Below, one piece after another: positions 17,805 through 26,632 of a stretch of 64,000 bases of DNA. The number at the start of each line of letters is the position of its first letter. Position 1 is the first letter of the stretch. The position numbers and the translations under genes were made by a program. Below the pieces are notes generated by a model. It saw nothing but the letters and a program-made list of their open reading frames with translations, was not told the DNA's origin and searched no databases. The DNA comes from Nocardioides acrostichi (GTDB lineage: Bacteria; Actinomycetota; Actinomycetes; Propionibacteriales; Nocardioidaceae), in NCBI RefSeq assembly GCF_015319165.1, contig NZ_JADIVZ010000002.1:124001-188000 (forward strand). The letters run 5' to 3'.

Positions 17805-18230
17805 TCAACCCGCTGCAGCAGCGGCTTTCGGTAGCGAGCCGGTGCGGGCGAGGGCGAAACCGATCACGATCAGCAGCACGGCGACGGGAGCGCTCCAGTC
17901 CACGAGTCGCGAGACCGCTTGGTGGCGACTCAGCCAGGCCAAGGGGCCGAGATCGTCACCGATCCAGGCGGCCCCCCACTCGGTCATCGAGAAGCCGGCG
18001 CCGATCAAGCCGATCACCGCACCCGCGGCGACCGTGAGCGAGCCCGGAACACTCGCGGCACGACGACCGAGGAGCAGCGCAGCCACGACCAGCGCGAGCA
18101 CGAACCCGACGGCGAGCAGCAGGGAGGTGGCGAAGAAGTGTCGTGCCAGGCCGTCGGGCAGGAAGTACTGGTCGATCGTGGAGTCGTCGAGAAGGATCAC
18201 GCGGTCGCTCGCTTTCGCCGGTCCGGGCAC
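17805..18230 (-). CDS. Hypothetical membrane protein
   Basis: A 141-residue protein with four predicted hydrophobic segments (LLLAVGFVLALVVAALLLG, LTVAAGAVIGLIGAGF, a weaker central one and PVAVLLIVIGFALA). I recognise no family. An acidic N-terminal segment (LLDDSTIDQYF) precedes the first helix. Possible promoter: TAACAT at 18,262-18,257 with a GGGGTGG stretch before GTG 18230. It follows the paa operon on the same strand 64 bp downstream of paaG, so read-through from the paa genes is possible, but nothing ties it to phenylacetate catabolism. Confidence 0.65.
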   Translation of the reverse strand: MPGPAKASDRVILLDDSTIDQYFLPDGLARHFFATSLLLAVGFVLALVVAALLLGRRAASVPGSLTVAAGAVIGLIGAGFSMTEWGAAWIGDDLGPLAWLSRHQAVSRLVDWSAPVAVLLIVIGFALARTGSLPKAAAAAG

Positions 18231-18294
18231 GGAGCCGGGGCCACCCCGACGGCAGAATGTTAAAGGATCGCGCGACCTCTCAGCGGTCGCTTCG

Positions 18295-19065
18295 TCAGGC
18301 TCCTACGAAGCTCGGCCGCTCCCGGTTCAGGAACGCGGTGACCGCGCCGGCGTGGTCGGTCGTCGCGCCGCAGCGGGTCTGGGCCGCGGCCTCGGCCGCG
18401 AGCGCTGCCTCCAGGGCGGGGACGTCGAGCAGCAGTGCCTTGCTCTCGGCGAACGCGACCGTCGGCCCGGCGGCGAGCCGACCGGCCACCTCGGTGGCAC
18501 GGGCGAGCACGGCGTTGGTCGCGACGATCTCGCCCGAGACGCCCCAGGCCACGGCGTCCTCGGCGGTGAAGGTGGTGCCGAGCAGGACCAGCTCGCCGGC
18601 GCGGGCGTGGCCGACGGCGCGCGGCAGCGTGAAGGAGAGGCCGGAGTCGAAGGTGAGCCCGATGCCGGTGAACGCGGTGCCCAGCGTGGCTCCGCTCGCG
18701 AGCACCCGGTGGTCGCACGCCAGGGCGAGCCCGAGGCCGGCGCCGACGCAAGCACCGGTGACGGCCGCGACGACCGGCTTCGGCATCGTCATCAGCGACC
18801 ACACGATGGGGGAGTAGTGCTCCTCGACCGTGGCGAACGCCGCCTCGGCGCCGCCTTCGAGTGCGGCCGCGTGCTCGGTGAGATCCTGCCCGACGCAGAA
18901 CGCCTTCGGCCCGCCCGCGAGGACGACGGCACGCACGGTCGCGTCATCTGCCACGGTCGCGAGGGCGTCGCGCAGCGCCACCTTCGACTCCGTCGAGAGG
19001 GCGGGGCCGGCCAGGGTGATGGTCGCGACCGCGTCGTCACGGTCGAGGCTGACGGGTGTGCTCAT
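18295..19065 (-). CDS. paaG: 2-(1,2-epoxy-1,2-dihydrophenyl)acetyl-CoA isomerase / enoyl-CoA hydratase PaaG
   Basis: A 256-residue crotonase-fold protein. FCVGQDL, YSPIVWSLMTMPKPVV, GACVGAGLGLALACD and the C-terminal AFLNRERPSFVGA line up with PaaG, whose family ends in a similar AFLAKR-PQF-G tail. PaaG converts the ring-epoxide made by PaaABCDE into the seven-membered oxepin-CoA. ATG 19065 overlaps the paaI stop (ATGA), and it is the last gene of the coupled paaABCDE-I-G string. A general enoyl-CoA hydratase (PaaF-like) role is the alternative. Confidence 0.82.
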   Translation of the reverse strand: MSTPVSLDRDDAVATITLAGPALSTESKVALRDALATVADDATVRAVVLAGGPKAFCVGQDLTEHAAALEGGAEAAFATVEEHYSPIVWSLMTMPKPVVAAVTGACVGAGLGLALACDHRVLASGATLGTAFTGIGLTFDSGLSFTLPRAVGHARAGELVLLGTTFTAEDAVAWGVSGEIVATNAVLARATEVAGRLAAGPTVAFAESKALLLDVPALEAALAAEAAAQTRCGATTDHAGAVTAFLNRERPSFVGA

Positions 19066-19529
19066 GACTCCTCCAGAATGGGTCGGCCGAGCGCACGGCT
19101 GCGCCCGCGGAACTCCGCCACGACGGTGTCGCCGTCGCGCACGGTCACGTCGTAGAGGCCGGAGCGGCCACGAAGCGCCACCTCCTGGGCCTCGGCCACG
19201 AGCAGTGCCCCGAGGAGGCCGGGGGAGAGGAAGGTGATGTCGAAGCCCGCGGCGACGGTCACGACGTCGCGGCTGTTGCACGCGAACGCGAAGGCGGTGT
19301 CGGCGAGCGCGGAGAGGATGCCGCCGTGGCAGTGGCCGTAGCCGTTGACCATGTCGTCTCGCACGGTCATCCGCACCCGCGAGGTGCCTGGTCCGACCGA
19401 CTCGAGGCTCATGCCCAGGGCCTGACTGGCAGCGTCGCCGGCCCACAGCGCCTCGGCGCAGGCACGCGCGAGCAGGGTCGGGTCGGCGGGTCGCGGCATG
19501 GCGCTCCTGGTCGGGTGGGTCGAGGTCAT
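19062..19529 (-). CDS. paaI: Hydroxyphenylacetyl-CoA thioesterase PaaI
   Basis: A 155-residue hotdog-fold thioesterase. The PaaI signature GYGHCHGGILSALADTAFAF is complete, including the GG-x5-D helix that carries the catalytic Asp. PaaI hydrolyses dead-end or toxic ring-hydroxylated phenylacetyl-CoA thioesters, rescuing CoA when the epoxide pathway stalls. ATG 19529 overlaps the paaE stop (ATGA) and the stop overlaps paaG in the same way, so it is embedded in the operon. An in-frame ATG at codon 12 (MPRPADPTLL) is an alternative start. Confidence 0.9.
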   Translation of the reverse strand: MTSTHPTRSAMPRPADPTLLARACAEALWAGDAASQALGMSLESVGPGTSRVRMTVRDDMVNGYGHCHGGILSALADTAFAFACNSRDVVTVAAGFDITFLSPGLLGALLVAEAQEVALRGRSGLYDVTVRDGDTVVAEFRGRSRALGRPILEES

Positions 19530-20581
19530 GCGTCGAAGTCGATCGTGACGTCGTCGCTGACGGGGTAGGTCTGGCAGGTGAGCACGAAGCCGGCATCGAC
19601 CTCGGCTTGCTCCAGCGCGTAGTTGCGCACCATGTCGACCTCGCCGGCGCCGACCTTCGCCCGGCAGGTGCCGCAGACCCCGCCCTTGCACGCGAACGGC
19701 AGATCGGTGCGCACCGACTGCGTGCCGTCGAGGATGCTCACGTCGCGGGCCAACGCGCTCGTGGTCGAACGCCCGTCGAGCACCACCGTGACGTCACTGG
19801 TCACGCCGTCGGCGACGGCGTCCGCGTGCCGCAGTTGCGGCGGTGGCTCGTCGACGAAGAAGTGCTCGACGTGCACCCTCTCCCTCGAGACGCCGAGTTC
19901 GGCGAGCACCGCCTGGGCGTCGGTGAGCAGCCCGAACGGTCCGCACAGCCACACGTGGTCCATGTCGCCGGTGGGCACGACCGCGGTCAGCAGCGCTCGC
20001 AGCCGAGCGGCGTCCAGTCGCCCGGAGAACAGTTCGACGTCGCGCGGCTCGCGGGAGAGCACGTGCACGAGATCGAGCCGGTGGCGGTGGGTGTCCTTGA
20101 GGTCGGCCAGCTCCTCGGCGAACATCACCGAGCCGGTCGTGCGGTTGCCGTAGAGCAGCGTGACGTGCGCGGCGGGGTGCGCGAGCACGGTCGCCGCGAT
20201 CGAGAGCATCGGCGTGATGCCCGACCCCGCGGCGATGCACAGGTGCCGGCCGCCCTCGCTCGGGTCGGCGCGGAAACTCCCGGTGGGCGTCTGCACCTCG
20301 ATCTCGTCGCCGGGTCGCACCTCGCGCACCAGCCAGCGCGAGAACAGCCCGTCGGGGATCTCCCTGACGCCGATGCGCGGCGCCGTGCCGGCCGGCGAGC
20401 AGATCGAGTAGCTGCGCCGGTGCTCGGCGCCGTCGATGGTGCGGCGCAGGGTCAGGGACTGCCCGGCGGCGAAGTCGAACAGCGCGGCTGCGTCGTCGGG
20501 CACCGCGAATCGCACCGCGGCGGAATCGTCGGTGAGCGGTTCGACCTCGGTCACCGTGAGTCGGTGGAAGGTGGCGGCCAC
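19526..20581 (-). CDS. paaE: Phenylacetyl-CoA epoxidase reductase subunit PaaE
   Basis: A 351-residue NAD(P)H-dependent reductase that supplies electrons to the PaaAC di-iron oxygenase. Domains in order: FAD-binding barrel (RRSYSICSPAG), NAD-binding domain (AGSGITPMLSIAATVL, LLYGNRT) and a C-terminal plant-type 2Fe-2S domain with CKGGVCGTCRAK and a distal cysteine in FVLTCQTYP. GTG 20581 follows the paaD stop by one base with AAGGAG upstream inside paaD. Length and domain order are standard for PaaE. Confidence 0.95.
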   Translation of the reverse strand: MAATFHRLTVTEVEPLTDDSAAVRFAVPDDAAALFDFAAGQSLTLRRTIDGAEHRRSYSICSPAGTAPRIGVREIPDGLFSRWLVREVRPGDEIEVQTPTGSFRADPSEGGRHLCIAAGSGITPMLSIAATVLAHPAAHVTLLYGNRTTGSVMFAEELADLKDTHRHRLDLVHVLSREPRDVELFSGRLDAARLRALLTAVVPTGDMDHVWLCGPFGLLTDAQAVLAELGVSRERVHVEHFFVDEPPPQLRHADAVADGVTSDVTVVLDGRSTTSALARDVSILDGTQSVRTDLPFACKGGVCGTCRAKVGAGEVDMVRNYALEQAEVDAGFVLTCQTYPVSDDVTIDFDA

Positions 20582-20582
20582 C

Positions 20583-21137
20583 TCAGATCTCCTTCACGTG
20601 GTCGAAGGGCTCCCAGCAGGCCCGGCACGAGTACTGCGCCTTGCACGCCGTCGACCCGAACTCCGAGACCAGCCGGACGTCGCCGCTCCCGCACCGCGGG
20701 CACCGCACCGCACGGCGTATCGGACCCAGGTTCAGCGCGACCGGGCCTTCGTGGCGGGGGGCGGTTCCCGGTGCGGAGATGCCGGCGTCGGCGAGGGCGG
20801 CCCGCCCCTCGGCGGTGATCTGGTCCGTCGTCCAGGGCGGTTCGAGCACCACCCGCACCGAGACGTCGGCGAAGCCGGCCGCGCGCAGCGTGCGCACCAG
20901 GTCGTCGCGCATCGTGGCCATCGCCGGGCAGCCGGAGTAGGTCGGGGTGATCGAGGCGACGACCGCGCCGTCGTCGCTCACCTGCACCTCGCGCAGCACC
21001 CCGAGGTCGCGCAGGGTGAGCATCGGCAGCTCGGGGTCGACGACGCCTGCCGCGACCTGCCAGGCCGTGCGCTCCGCCGACGGGGCGGTCGGGGCCGACG
21101 GGGCCGACGGGGCGCTCTGGGCGGTCACCCCGGCCAT
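20583..21137 (-). CDS. paaD: 1,2-phenylacetyl-CoA epoxidase subunit PaaD
   Basis: A 184-residue accessory subunit with an N-terminal SufT/MIP18-like domain (VVDPELPMLTLRDLGVLREV, TPTYSGCPAM) and a C-terminal zinc-ribbon (CPRCGSG and YSCRACWEPF). PaaD is thought to help mature or maintain the metal centres of the epoxidase. A low-complexity Ser-Ala-Pro stretch near the N-terminus is variable in the family. ATG 21137 shares bases with the paaC stop (TGATG); two GTG codons immediately before it are less likely starts. Confidence 0.93.
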   Translation of the reverse strand: MAGVTAQSAPSAPSAPTAPSAERTAWQVAAGVVDPELPMLTLRDLGVLREVQVSDDGAVVASITPTYSGCPAMATMRDDLVRTLRAAGFADVSVRVVLEPPWTTDQITAEGRAALADAGISAPGTAPRHEGPVALNLGPIRRAVRCPRCGSGDVRLVSEFGSTACKAQYSCRACWEPFDHVKEI

Positions 21138-22072
21138 CACCACAGACCTTCAGGGTGGGCGCGCGCGACGACCTGCATCTCGGCGAGCAGCCGCCCCATC
21201 GTCTCGGTGTGGCGTCCGTCGCGGCCGGTGCCTCCGGCCACGCCGCCCATGGCGGGCCGCTCGGGGCGGGTCACGTCGCCCGCGGCGAAGACCTGCTCGA
21301 GGATCACCTCGGCCTGGGCGGCGACGGTCGACGGCGCGACCCCCACGCGGGCGCTCGCCACCTGCTGCTCGACCGGGTGGGTGGCGAGCAGCTCGGGCCA
21401 CAGCGGCCAGAGGTCGTCGAGCGCGGTGAGCAGGCGGCGTCGCGACTCCTCGGTGCCGCGGGCGAGCGTGACGAACCAGCGCCCGGAGAAGTCGCGATGG
21501 TAGGCGAGCTCCTTGACGCCCTTGGCGGCGACGGCGGCGAGCACGGCGTCGCGGCTGTGGCGCAGCTGCTCGAAGAGCGCCAATCGCCAGGTCGAGAACA
21601 GCAGCACCCGGGCGATCACCTCGGCGAAGTCGCCGTTCGGCACCTCGGCCAGGCGCACGTTGCGGAACTGCGCCTCGTCGCGGAAGAAGGCGAGCCGATC
21701 CTCGTCGGGCACCGGGGAACCGTCGGGCAGCGCCGGGACGAGCGACGGGTCGGCGGCCGCGGCACGGGCCAGCAGCAGGCGCGCCTGGCCGAGCAGGTCG
21801 AGCGCGATGTTCGCCAGCGCGATGTCCTCCTCGAGGTCGGGTGCGTTGCTGCACCACTCGGCGAGTCGCTGGGAGAGCACGAGCGCGTCGTCGCCGAGCA
21901 TGAGGCAGTAGGTCGCCAGCGCGCCGGCGTCGACGTCGTCCGGCACCGAGGTGTCGACCCCGGCCAGCGGATCCTCGAAGTCGGTGCCGAAGGCCCAGTG
22001 TGCGTCGTCGACGAGCAGGCCGTCGTAGGCGGAGTCGTGCGCGTCGGGGGTGTGGGTGTGGATCTCGGGCAT
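21137..22072 (-). CDS. paaC: 1,2-phenylacetyl-CoA epoxidase structural subunit PaaC
   Basis: A 311-residue ferritin-like protein of the PaaA/PaaC family. LEEDIALANIALDLLGQARLLL and GVKELAYHRDFSGRWFV are the family markers. PaaC pairs with catalytic PaaA, and like other PaaC proteins it is expected to be structural, lacking a complete di-iron site. About 50 residues of acidic N-terminus precede the domain. It lies between paaB (11 bp upstream, not overlapping) and paaD. Confidence 0.95.
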   Translation of the reverse strand: MPEIHTHTPDAHDSAYDGLLVDDAHWAFGTDFEDPLAGVDTSVPDDVDAGALATYCLMLGDDALVLSQRLAEWCSNAPDLEEDIALANIALDLLGQARLLLARAAAADPSLVPALPDGSPVPDEDRLAFFRDEAQFRNVRLAEVPNGDFAEVIARVLLFSTWRLALFEQLRHSRDAVLAAVAAKGVKELAYHRDFSGRWFVTLARGTEESRRRLLTALDDLWPLWPELLATHPVEQQVASARVGVAPSTVAAQAEVILEQVFAAGDVTRPERPAMGGVAGGTGRDGRHTETMGRLLAEMQVVARAHPEGLW

Positions 22073-22083
22073 GGCGATGGCCT

Positions 22084-22383
22084 CTACATGTGAGGGACGT
22101 CGTCGGGGATGGCGTAGAAGGTCGGGTGGCGGTAGACCTTGTCGCCGCTGGGAGCGAAGAGCGGATCCTTCTCGTCCGGGCTCGAGGCGGTGACGGCGTC
22201 GGCGCGCACGACCCAGATGCTCACGCCCTCGTTACGGCGGGTGTACACGTCGCGGGCGTGCCGCACCGCCATCTGGTCGTCGGCGGCGTGCAGGGAGCCG
22301 ACGTGCACGTGGTTGAGGCCGCGCTTGCCGCGCACGAACACCTCGTATAGGGGCCACTCGGCCCGCGGGCTGCTGCCGGTCAT
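22084..22383 (-). CDS. paaB: 1,2-phenylacetyl-CoA epoxidase subunit PaaB
   Basis: A 99-residue PaaB protein: [20 protein letters not shown] at the start and [19 protein letters not shown] in the middle are family-defining. PaaB is a small bridging subunit that organises the PaaAC heterodimers into the active complex. ATG 22383 overlaps the paaA stop (ATGA). The C-terminal [18 protein letters not shown] is typical. Confidence 0.95.
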   Translation of the reverse strand: MTGSSPRAEWPLYEVFVRGKRGLNHVHVGSLHAADDQMAVRHARDVYTRRNEGVSIWVVRADAVTASSPDEKDPLFAPSGDKVYRHPTFYAIPDDVPHM

Positions 22384-23333
22384 GCCGAGACCTCCTGCTG
22401 AGCGGCGGCCTCGCGCTCGGCGAACGCGAGCGCGGCCTCGCGCACCCACGCGCCGTCCTCCCAGGCCCGCTTGCGGTGGGCGACGCGCTGGGCGTTGCAG
22501 GGGCCGCCGCCCTTGACCACGCGCATGAACTCCGCCCAGTCGGGCTGTCCGAAGTCGTGGTGACCGCGCTCCTCGTTCCAGCGCAGCTCGGGATCGGGCA
22601 AGGTGACGCCGAGGGCCGTCGCCTGCGGCACGCTCATGTCGACGAACTTCTGGCGCAACGCGTCGTTCGTGTGGGTCTTGATGCCCCAGGCCATGGACTG
22701 CTCGGTGTTGGGCGAGTCGGCGTCCGGAGGGCCGAACATCATCAGCGCCGGCCACCAGAACCGGTCGACCGACTCCTGCACCATCGCGCGCTGCTCGTCG
22801 GTGCCCCGCATCATCGTCATCAGCAGCTCGAAACCCTGCCGCTGGTGGAAGGACTCCTCCTTGCAGATGCGGATCATCGCTCGGCCGTAAGGCCCGAACG
22901 ACGTGCGGCACAGCGGCACCTGGTTGCAGATGGCCGCGCCGTCGACCAGCCAGCCGATGGTGCCGACGTCGGCGTAGCTCAGTGTGGGGTAGTTGAAGAT
23001 CGAGGAGTACTTCTGACGGCCTTCGATGAGCATCCGCGTCAGTTCGTCGCGGGTGACGCCGAGGGTCTCGCAGGCGGAGTAGAGGTAGAGGCCGTGGCCG
23101 GCTTCGTCCTGCACCTTCGCGAGCAGGATCGCCTTGCGGCGCAGCGACGGCGCGCGCCCGATCCAGTTGCCCTCGGGCTGCATGCCGATGATCTCGGAGT
23201 GCGCGTGCTGGGCGATCTGCCGCACGAGCGTCTTGCGGTAGGCCTCGGGCATCCAGTCGCGCGGCTCGATGCGGTCCTTGCGGGCCACGGTCGCGTCGAA
23301 CTGCTGCTCCAGCTCGGGGCTGGGTGCGGTCAT
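22380..23333 (-). CDS. paaA: 1,2-phenylacetyl-CoA epoxidase catalytic subunit PaaA
   Basis: A 317-residue di-iron monooxygenase that epoxidises the aromatic ring of phenylacetyl-CoA. Metal ligands are visible in two E-x-x-H motifs, DEAGHG and [12 protein letters not shown], within the ferritin-like helices; [14 protein letters not shown] and [14 protein letters not shown] are also diagnostic. ATG 23333 has GGAGGAG just upstream. It is the first gene of paaABCDE-I-G, and a TetR-type operator lies 13-32 bp upstream of the start, shared with divergent paaZ. Confidence 0.96.
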   Translation of the reverse strand: MTAPSPELEQQFDATVARKDRIEPRDWMPEAYRKTLVRQIAQHAHSEIIGMQPEGNWIGRAPSLRRKAILLAKVQDEAGHGLYLYSACETLGVTRDELTRMLIEGRQKYSSIFNYPTLSYADVGTIGWLVDGAAICNQVPLCRTSFGPYGRAMIRICKEESFHQRQGFELLMTMMRGTDEQRAMVQESVDRFWWPALMMFGPPDADSPNTEQSMAWGIKTHTNDALRQKFVDMSVPQATALGVTLPDPELRWNEERGHHDFGQPDWAEFMRVVKGGGPCNAQRVAHRKRAWEDGAWVREAALAFAEREAAAQQEVSA

Positions 23334-23345
23334 CGCTCCTCCATT

Positions 23346-23365
23346 TACTGACCGAACGGTCTGTA
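23346..23365. promoter_or_regulatory. TetR-type operator in the paaA/paaZ intergenic region
   Basis: TACTGACCGAACGGTCTGTA is an imperfect palindrome with arms GACCG and CGGTC around AA. Its ACCGAACGGTC core recurs exactly, in reverse orientation, between paaK and the downstream tetR gene (27,994-28,004). This is a probable binding site for the PaaR-type repressor, released by phenylacetyl-CoA. Confidence 0.7.
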
Positions 23366-23433
23366 CTAGCGTGGCACAGCGGCGCAGGGTGCGCAACGAC
23401 CTGCGCGACGAGCGATCAGAAGGGACGTGCGAC

Positions 23434-25491
23434 GTGAGCACACTGCTCGAGAGCTACGTGGCCGGAGCCTGGTTCCGTGCCCTGGACGAGGGCGAGCCCG
23501 TGCTCGACGCCGTGACCGGAGAGGAGGCCGCTCGGGTCTCGAGCCACGGGCTGGACTACGCAGCGCTCGTCGATCACGCCCGCGACGTCGGCGGGCCGGC
23601 CGTGCGTCGGCTGACGTTCCACGAGCGCGCCGGGCTGCTCAAGCAACTGGCCACGCACCTGGGCCGGTTCAAGGACGAGTTCTACGCCCTCTCGGCCCGC
23701 ACCGGCGCGACCCGCCGCGACTCGGCCGTCGACATCGACGGTGGGATCGGCACGGTCTTCTCTTATGCCAGCAGGGCCAAGCGCGAGCTGCCCCACGACA
23801 CCCTCGTGCTCGACGGCGACGTCGAGACGCTGGGCCGTGGCGGCACCTTCGTCGGTCAGCACGTCTACACCTCGCGGCCCGGAGTCGCGGTGCAGATCAA
23901 CGCCTTCAACTTCCCGGTCTGGGGCATGCTCGAGAAGCTCGCGCCCGCGTTCCTGGCCGGCCTGCCGAGCATCGTCAAGCCCGCCAGCCAGACCGGTTAC
24001 CTCACCGAGGCGGTCGTGCGGCGCATCGTCGAGTCCGGCATATTGCCCGAGGGCAGCCTCCAGTTGGTCAGCGGCAGTCCCGGCACCCTGCTCGACCAGC
24101 TCGGCGAGCAGGACCACGTCGCCTTCACCGGCTCGGCGCACACCGCGTCGATCCTGCGCAACCATCCCGCGGTGGCCGAGCGCGGCGTCCGGCTGGGCGT
24201 CGAGGCGGACTCGCTCAACTGCTCGATCCTCGGACTCGATGTCACCGTCGACGACCCCGAGTTCGACCTGTACGTCAAGGGCATCGTCACCGAGATGACG
24301 GTCAAGGCGGGCCAGAAGTGCACCGCGATCCGGCGCGTCCTCGTGCCCGAGGCGATGGCCGAGCCGGTGATCGAGGCGATCAGCGCCCGGCTGGCCACCA
24401 CGAGCGTCGGCGCGCCGGACGCCGAGGGCGTGCGCATGGGTGCGCTGGCCAGCCTGGAGCAGCGCGCCGAGGTGCGCAAGGCGGTCGAGGCGCTGCGCGC
24501 CAGCGCCGACCTCATGTACGGCGACCCGGAGCGGGTCGAGCCGATCGGTGCGGACGCCGAGGGCGGGGCGTTCATGCAGCCCGTGCTGCTGCGCGCACAC
24601 CCCGGGGCCGCGGAGCCGCACGACGTCGAGCCGTTCGGCCCGGTGAGCACGGTGATCACGTATGCCGACACCGCCGAGGCCGTGGCGCTGGCCGCGCGCG
24701 GCCGGGGCAGCCTGGTGGCGTCGGTGGTGACCCACGATCCCGCGATCGCGCGCGAGGTCGTGCTCGGGCTGGCGCCGTGGCACGGCCGGGTGCTCGTGCT
24801 CGACCGCGACGATGCCGGCGAGTCGACCGGTCACGGCAGCCCGCTGCCGGTGCTCGTGCACGGCGGGCCGGGCCGCGCCGGCGGCGGTGAGGAGTTGGGC
24901 GGCATGCGCGGCGTCCTCGCGCTCATGCAGCGCACCGCCGTGCAGGCCTCGCCCGACATGCTCACCGCTGTGGCAGGTCGGTGGACGCCGGGTGCCCGGC
25001 GCAGCGAGAGCACGGTGCACCCGTTCCGCAAGTCGCTCGCCGACCTTGCCATCGGCGACACGATCACCTCCGCGCCGCGCACGGTGTCGCAGGCAGACAT
25101 CGCGCACTTCGCCGAATTCACCGGCGACACCTTCTATGCCCACACCGACCCCGAGGCGGCAGCGAAGAACCCGCTGTTCGGCGGCATCGTGGCGCACGGC
25201 TACCTGGTCGTCTCGCTGGCCGCGGGGCTGTTCGTCGACCCCGACCCGGGCCCGGTGCTGGCCAACTTCGGCGTCGACCGGCTGCGGTTCCTCACCCCGG
25301 TCAAGGCCGACGACACCATCGCCGTGACGCTGACCGTCAAGCAGATCACCCCGCGCACGTCGGCCGACTACGGTGAGGTGCGCTGGGACGCCGTGGTCAC
25401 CAACGCCGACGGCGACCCGGTCGCCACCTACGACGTGCTCACGCTCGTGGCGAAGACCTGGCCCCAACAGACCCAGGGAGTCGATGCCTGA
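23434..25491 (+). CDS. paaZ: Bifunctional oxepin-CoA hydrolase / 3-oxo-5,6-dehydrosuberyl-CoA semialdehyde dehydrogenase PaaZ
   Basis: A 685-residue fusion that opens the oxepin-CoA ring and oxidises the resulting aldehyde. The aldehyde dehydrogenase half has the catalytic Cys296 ([11 protein letters not shown]) and Glu257 (GVEADSLN), equivalent to C295 and E256 of the E. coli enzyme. The C-terminal MaoC hydratase half begins near residue 540 and has D565 and H570 in [11 protein letters not shown]. Length is close to E. coli PaaZ (681). GTG 23434 has GAAGGG upstream. It is divergent from paaA across the shared operator and is coupled by TGATG to the EthD-like gene. Confidence 0.95.
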   Translation: MSTLLESYVAGAWFRALDEGEPVLDAVTGEEAARVSSHGLDYAALVDHARDVGGPAVRRLTFHERAGLLKQLATHLGRFKDEFYALSARTGATRRDSAVDIDGGIGTVFSYASRAKRELPHDTLVLDGDVETLGRGGTFVGQHVYTSRPGVAVQINAFNFPVWGMLEKLAPAFLAGLPSIVKPASQTGYLTEAVVRRIVESGILPEGSLQLVSGSPGTLLDQLGEQDHVAFTGSAHTASILRNHPAVAERGVRLGVEADSLNCSILGLDVTVDDPEFDLYVKGIVTEMTVKAGQKCTAIRRVLVPEAMAEPVIEAISARLATTSVGAPDAEGVRMGALASLEQRAEVRKAVEALRASADLMYGDPERVEPIGADAEGGAFMQPVLLRAHPGAAEPHDVEPFGPVSTVITYADTAEAVALAARGRGSLVASVVTHDPAIAREVVLGLAPWHGRVLVLDRDDAGESTGHGSPLPVLVHGGPGRAGGGEELGGMRGVLALMQRTAVQASPDMLTAVAGRWTPGARRSESTVHPFRKSLADLAIGDTITSAPRTVSQADIAHFAEFTGDTFYAHTDPEAAAKNPLFGGIVAHGYLVVSLAAGLFVDPDPGPVLANFGVDRLRFLTPVKADDTIAVTLTVKQITPRTSADYGEVRWDAVVTNADGDPVATYDVLTLVAKTWPQQTQGVDA

Positions 25492-25790
25492 TGTTCCGGA
25501 TGACCGTGCAGTACGAGACCCCCGCCGACCCCGAGGCGTTCGACCGCGCCTACTTCGAGCGGCACGTGCCGCTGTGCCGCACGCTGCCCGGGCTGGTCGG
25601 CGCCTCCTTCTCGAAGCCGCGCCCGCTCGGCCCGGGCCCGGCGCCCTACCTGGTGGCCGAGCTCGACTTCGCCGACGGCGAGGCGTTCAGGGCCGCGATG
25701 ACGTCGCCGGAGATGGCGACCGTCGGCCAGGACGCCGAGACCCTCCCGGCCGCCCGGGTCATGTTCACCGGCGAGGTGTCCGGGGGCTGA
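25491..25790 (+). CDS. EthD-family small protein
   Basis: A 99-residue dimeric alpha+beta-barrel (EthD) protein: [33 protein letters not shown] start, with the TLPGLVGASFSKP segment and AELDFADGEAFRAAM. Members range from accessory proteins of P450 systems to decarboxylases and cyclases; most are unstudied. ATG 25491 shares its A with the paaZ stop (TGATG), so synthesis is coupled to PaaZ. It may handle a reactive ring-opened intermediate, such as the aldehyde that otherwise cyclises; that is speculation. Confidence 0.8.
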   Translation: MFRMTVQYETPADPEAFDRAYFERHVPLCRTLPGLVGASFSKPRPLGPGPAPYLVAELDFADGEAFRAAMTSPEMATVGQDAETLPAARVMFTGEVSGG

Positions 25791-25950
25791 GCCTGGATCC
25801 ACCGCATCTCGCCTGCTGCGCGCCACCATCCGGGCGCGCTGGCTGCGTTGCCGCCCCTCGACGGGCCACCGGCCCGCCGTCGCGACGGGCGCCTTGCCAT
25901 CGCACCCGCCTGGTGAGGCTCGCGACGGCGACCTTCGCTGGATCCAGGCT
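25790..25950. repeat. MITE-like 161-bp inverted-repeat element
   Basis: AGCCTGGATCCA (25,790-25,801) and its exact complement TGGATCCAGGCT (25,939-25,950) bound the element, and the match extends imperfectly to about 24 bp per arm. The interior is GC-rich with further self-complementary stretches and no convincing gene. The left arm starts on the last base of the EthD stop codon. No flanking target-site duplication is obvious. Confidence 0.65.
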
Positions 25951-25995
25951 GAGGCTCCAGGGGTGCGACGGCAGCGGCCGTGGAAGCATGACCGC

Positions 25996-26616
25996 ATGAG
26001 CAGTGGGCCCCCGGAGCGGGACAGGCGTCTCCCGTCGGGTGAGGCGCGACCGACCTACACCCTCGACCGGCTCCTCGACGTGGCCGTGCGGGTGTTCACC
26101 GAGCGCGGGTACGACGGCACCAGCGTGCAGCACCTCTCCCACGCCTCGGGCCTCTCGAAGTCCTCGATCTACCACCACATCGAGGGCAAGGAGCAGTTGC
26201 TGCGCCTCGGGCTGGAGCGGGCGCTCGAGCCGCTCATGGCGAGCACCACCGAGCCGGAGTCGACCACCGGCCCGGCCATCGACCGGCTCACGCACCTGGT
26301 GCGCCGCAACGTGGCGATCCTGGCCGAACGACTGCCGTACGTGACTCTCCTGCTCGATGTGCACGGCAACACCGAGACCGAGCGCTGGGCGCTCGACCAG
26401 CGCCGCGCCTACGACAAGATCGTCGCCGCCGTCGTGGCCGAGGCCATCGACGAGGGCAGCGTGCGCAGCGACGTCGATGCCCGGACGACGGCACGGCTGG
26501 TGTTCGGCATGATCAATTCCGCCCGCGAGTGGTACCACCCCGAGCGCAGCGTGAAGCCCGACCAGCTCGCCGACCAGATCTGCTCCCTGGTGCTCGAGGG
26601 CATCCGGGTGCACTGA
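25996..26616 (+). CDS. TetR-family regulator (paralogue 1 in the paa locus)
   Basis: A 206-residue TetR repressor. The HTH is clear: AVRVFTERGYDGTSVQHLSHASGLSKSSIYHHIEGKEQL. The C-terminal ligand domain ends in LVFGMINSAREWYHPERS, very similar to LVFGMVNSLTDWYEPGG in the second TetR at 28,094, so the two are paralogues of the PaaR-like group. It lies between paaZ-ethD and convergent paaK. I see no copy of the paa operator core in the 45 bp before its start. A regulator of paa genes is likely; which of the two senses phenylacetyl-CoA is unclear. Confidence 0.85.
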   Translation: MSSGPPERDRRLPSGEARPTYTLDRLLDVAVRVFTERGYDGTSVQHLSHASGLSKSSIYHHIEGKEQLLRLGLERALEPLMASTTEPESTTGPAIDRLTHLVRRNVAILAERLPYVTLLLDVHGNTETERWALDQRRAYDKIVAAVVAEAIDEGSVRSDVDARTTARLVFGMINSAREWYHPERSVKPDQLADQICSLVLEGIRVH

Positions 26617-26632
26617 CCCGGGGTCGACGCCG

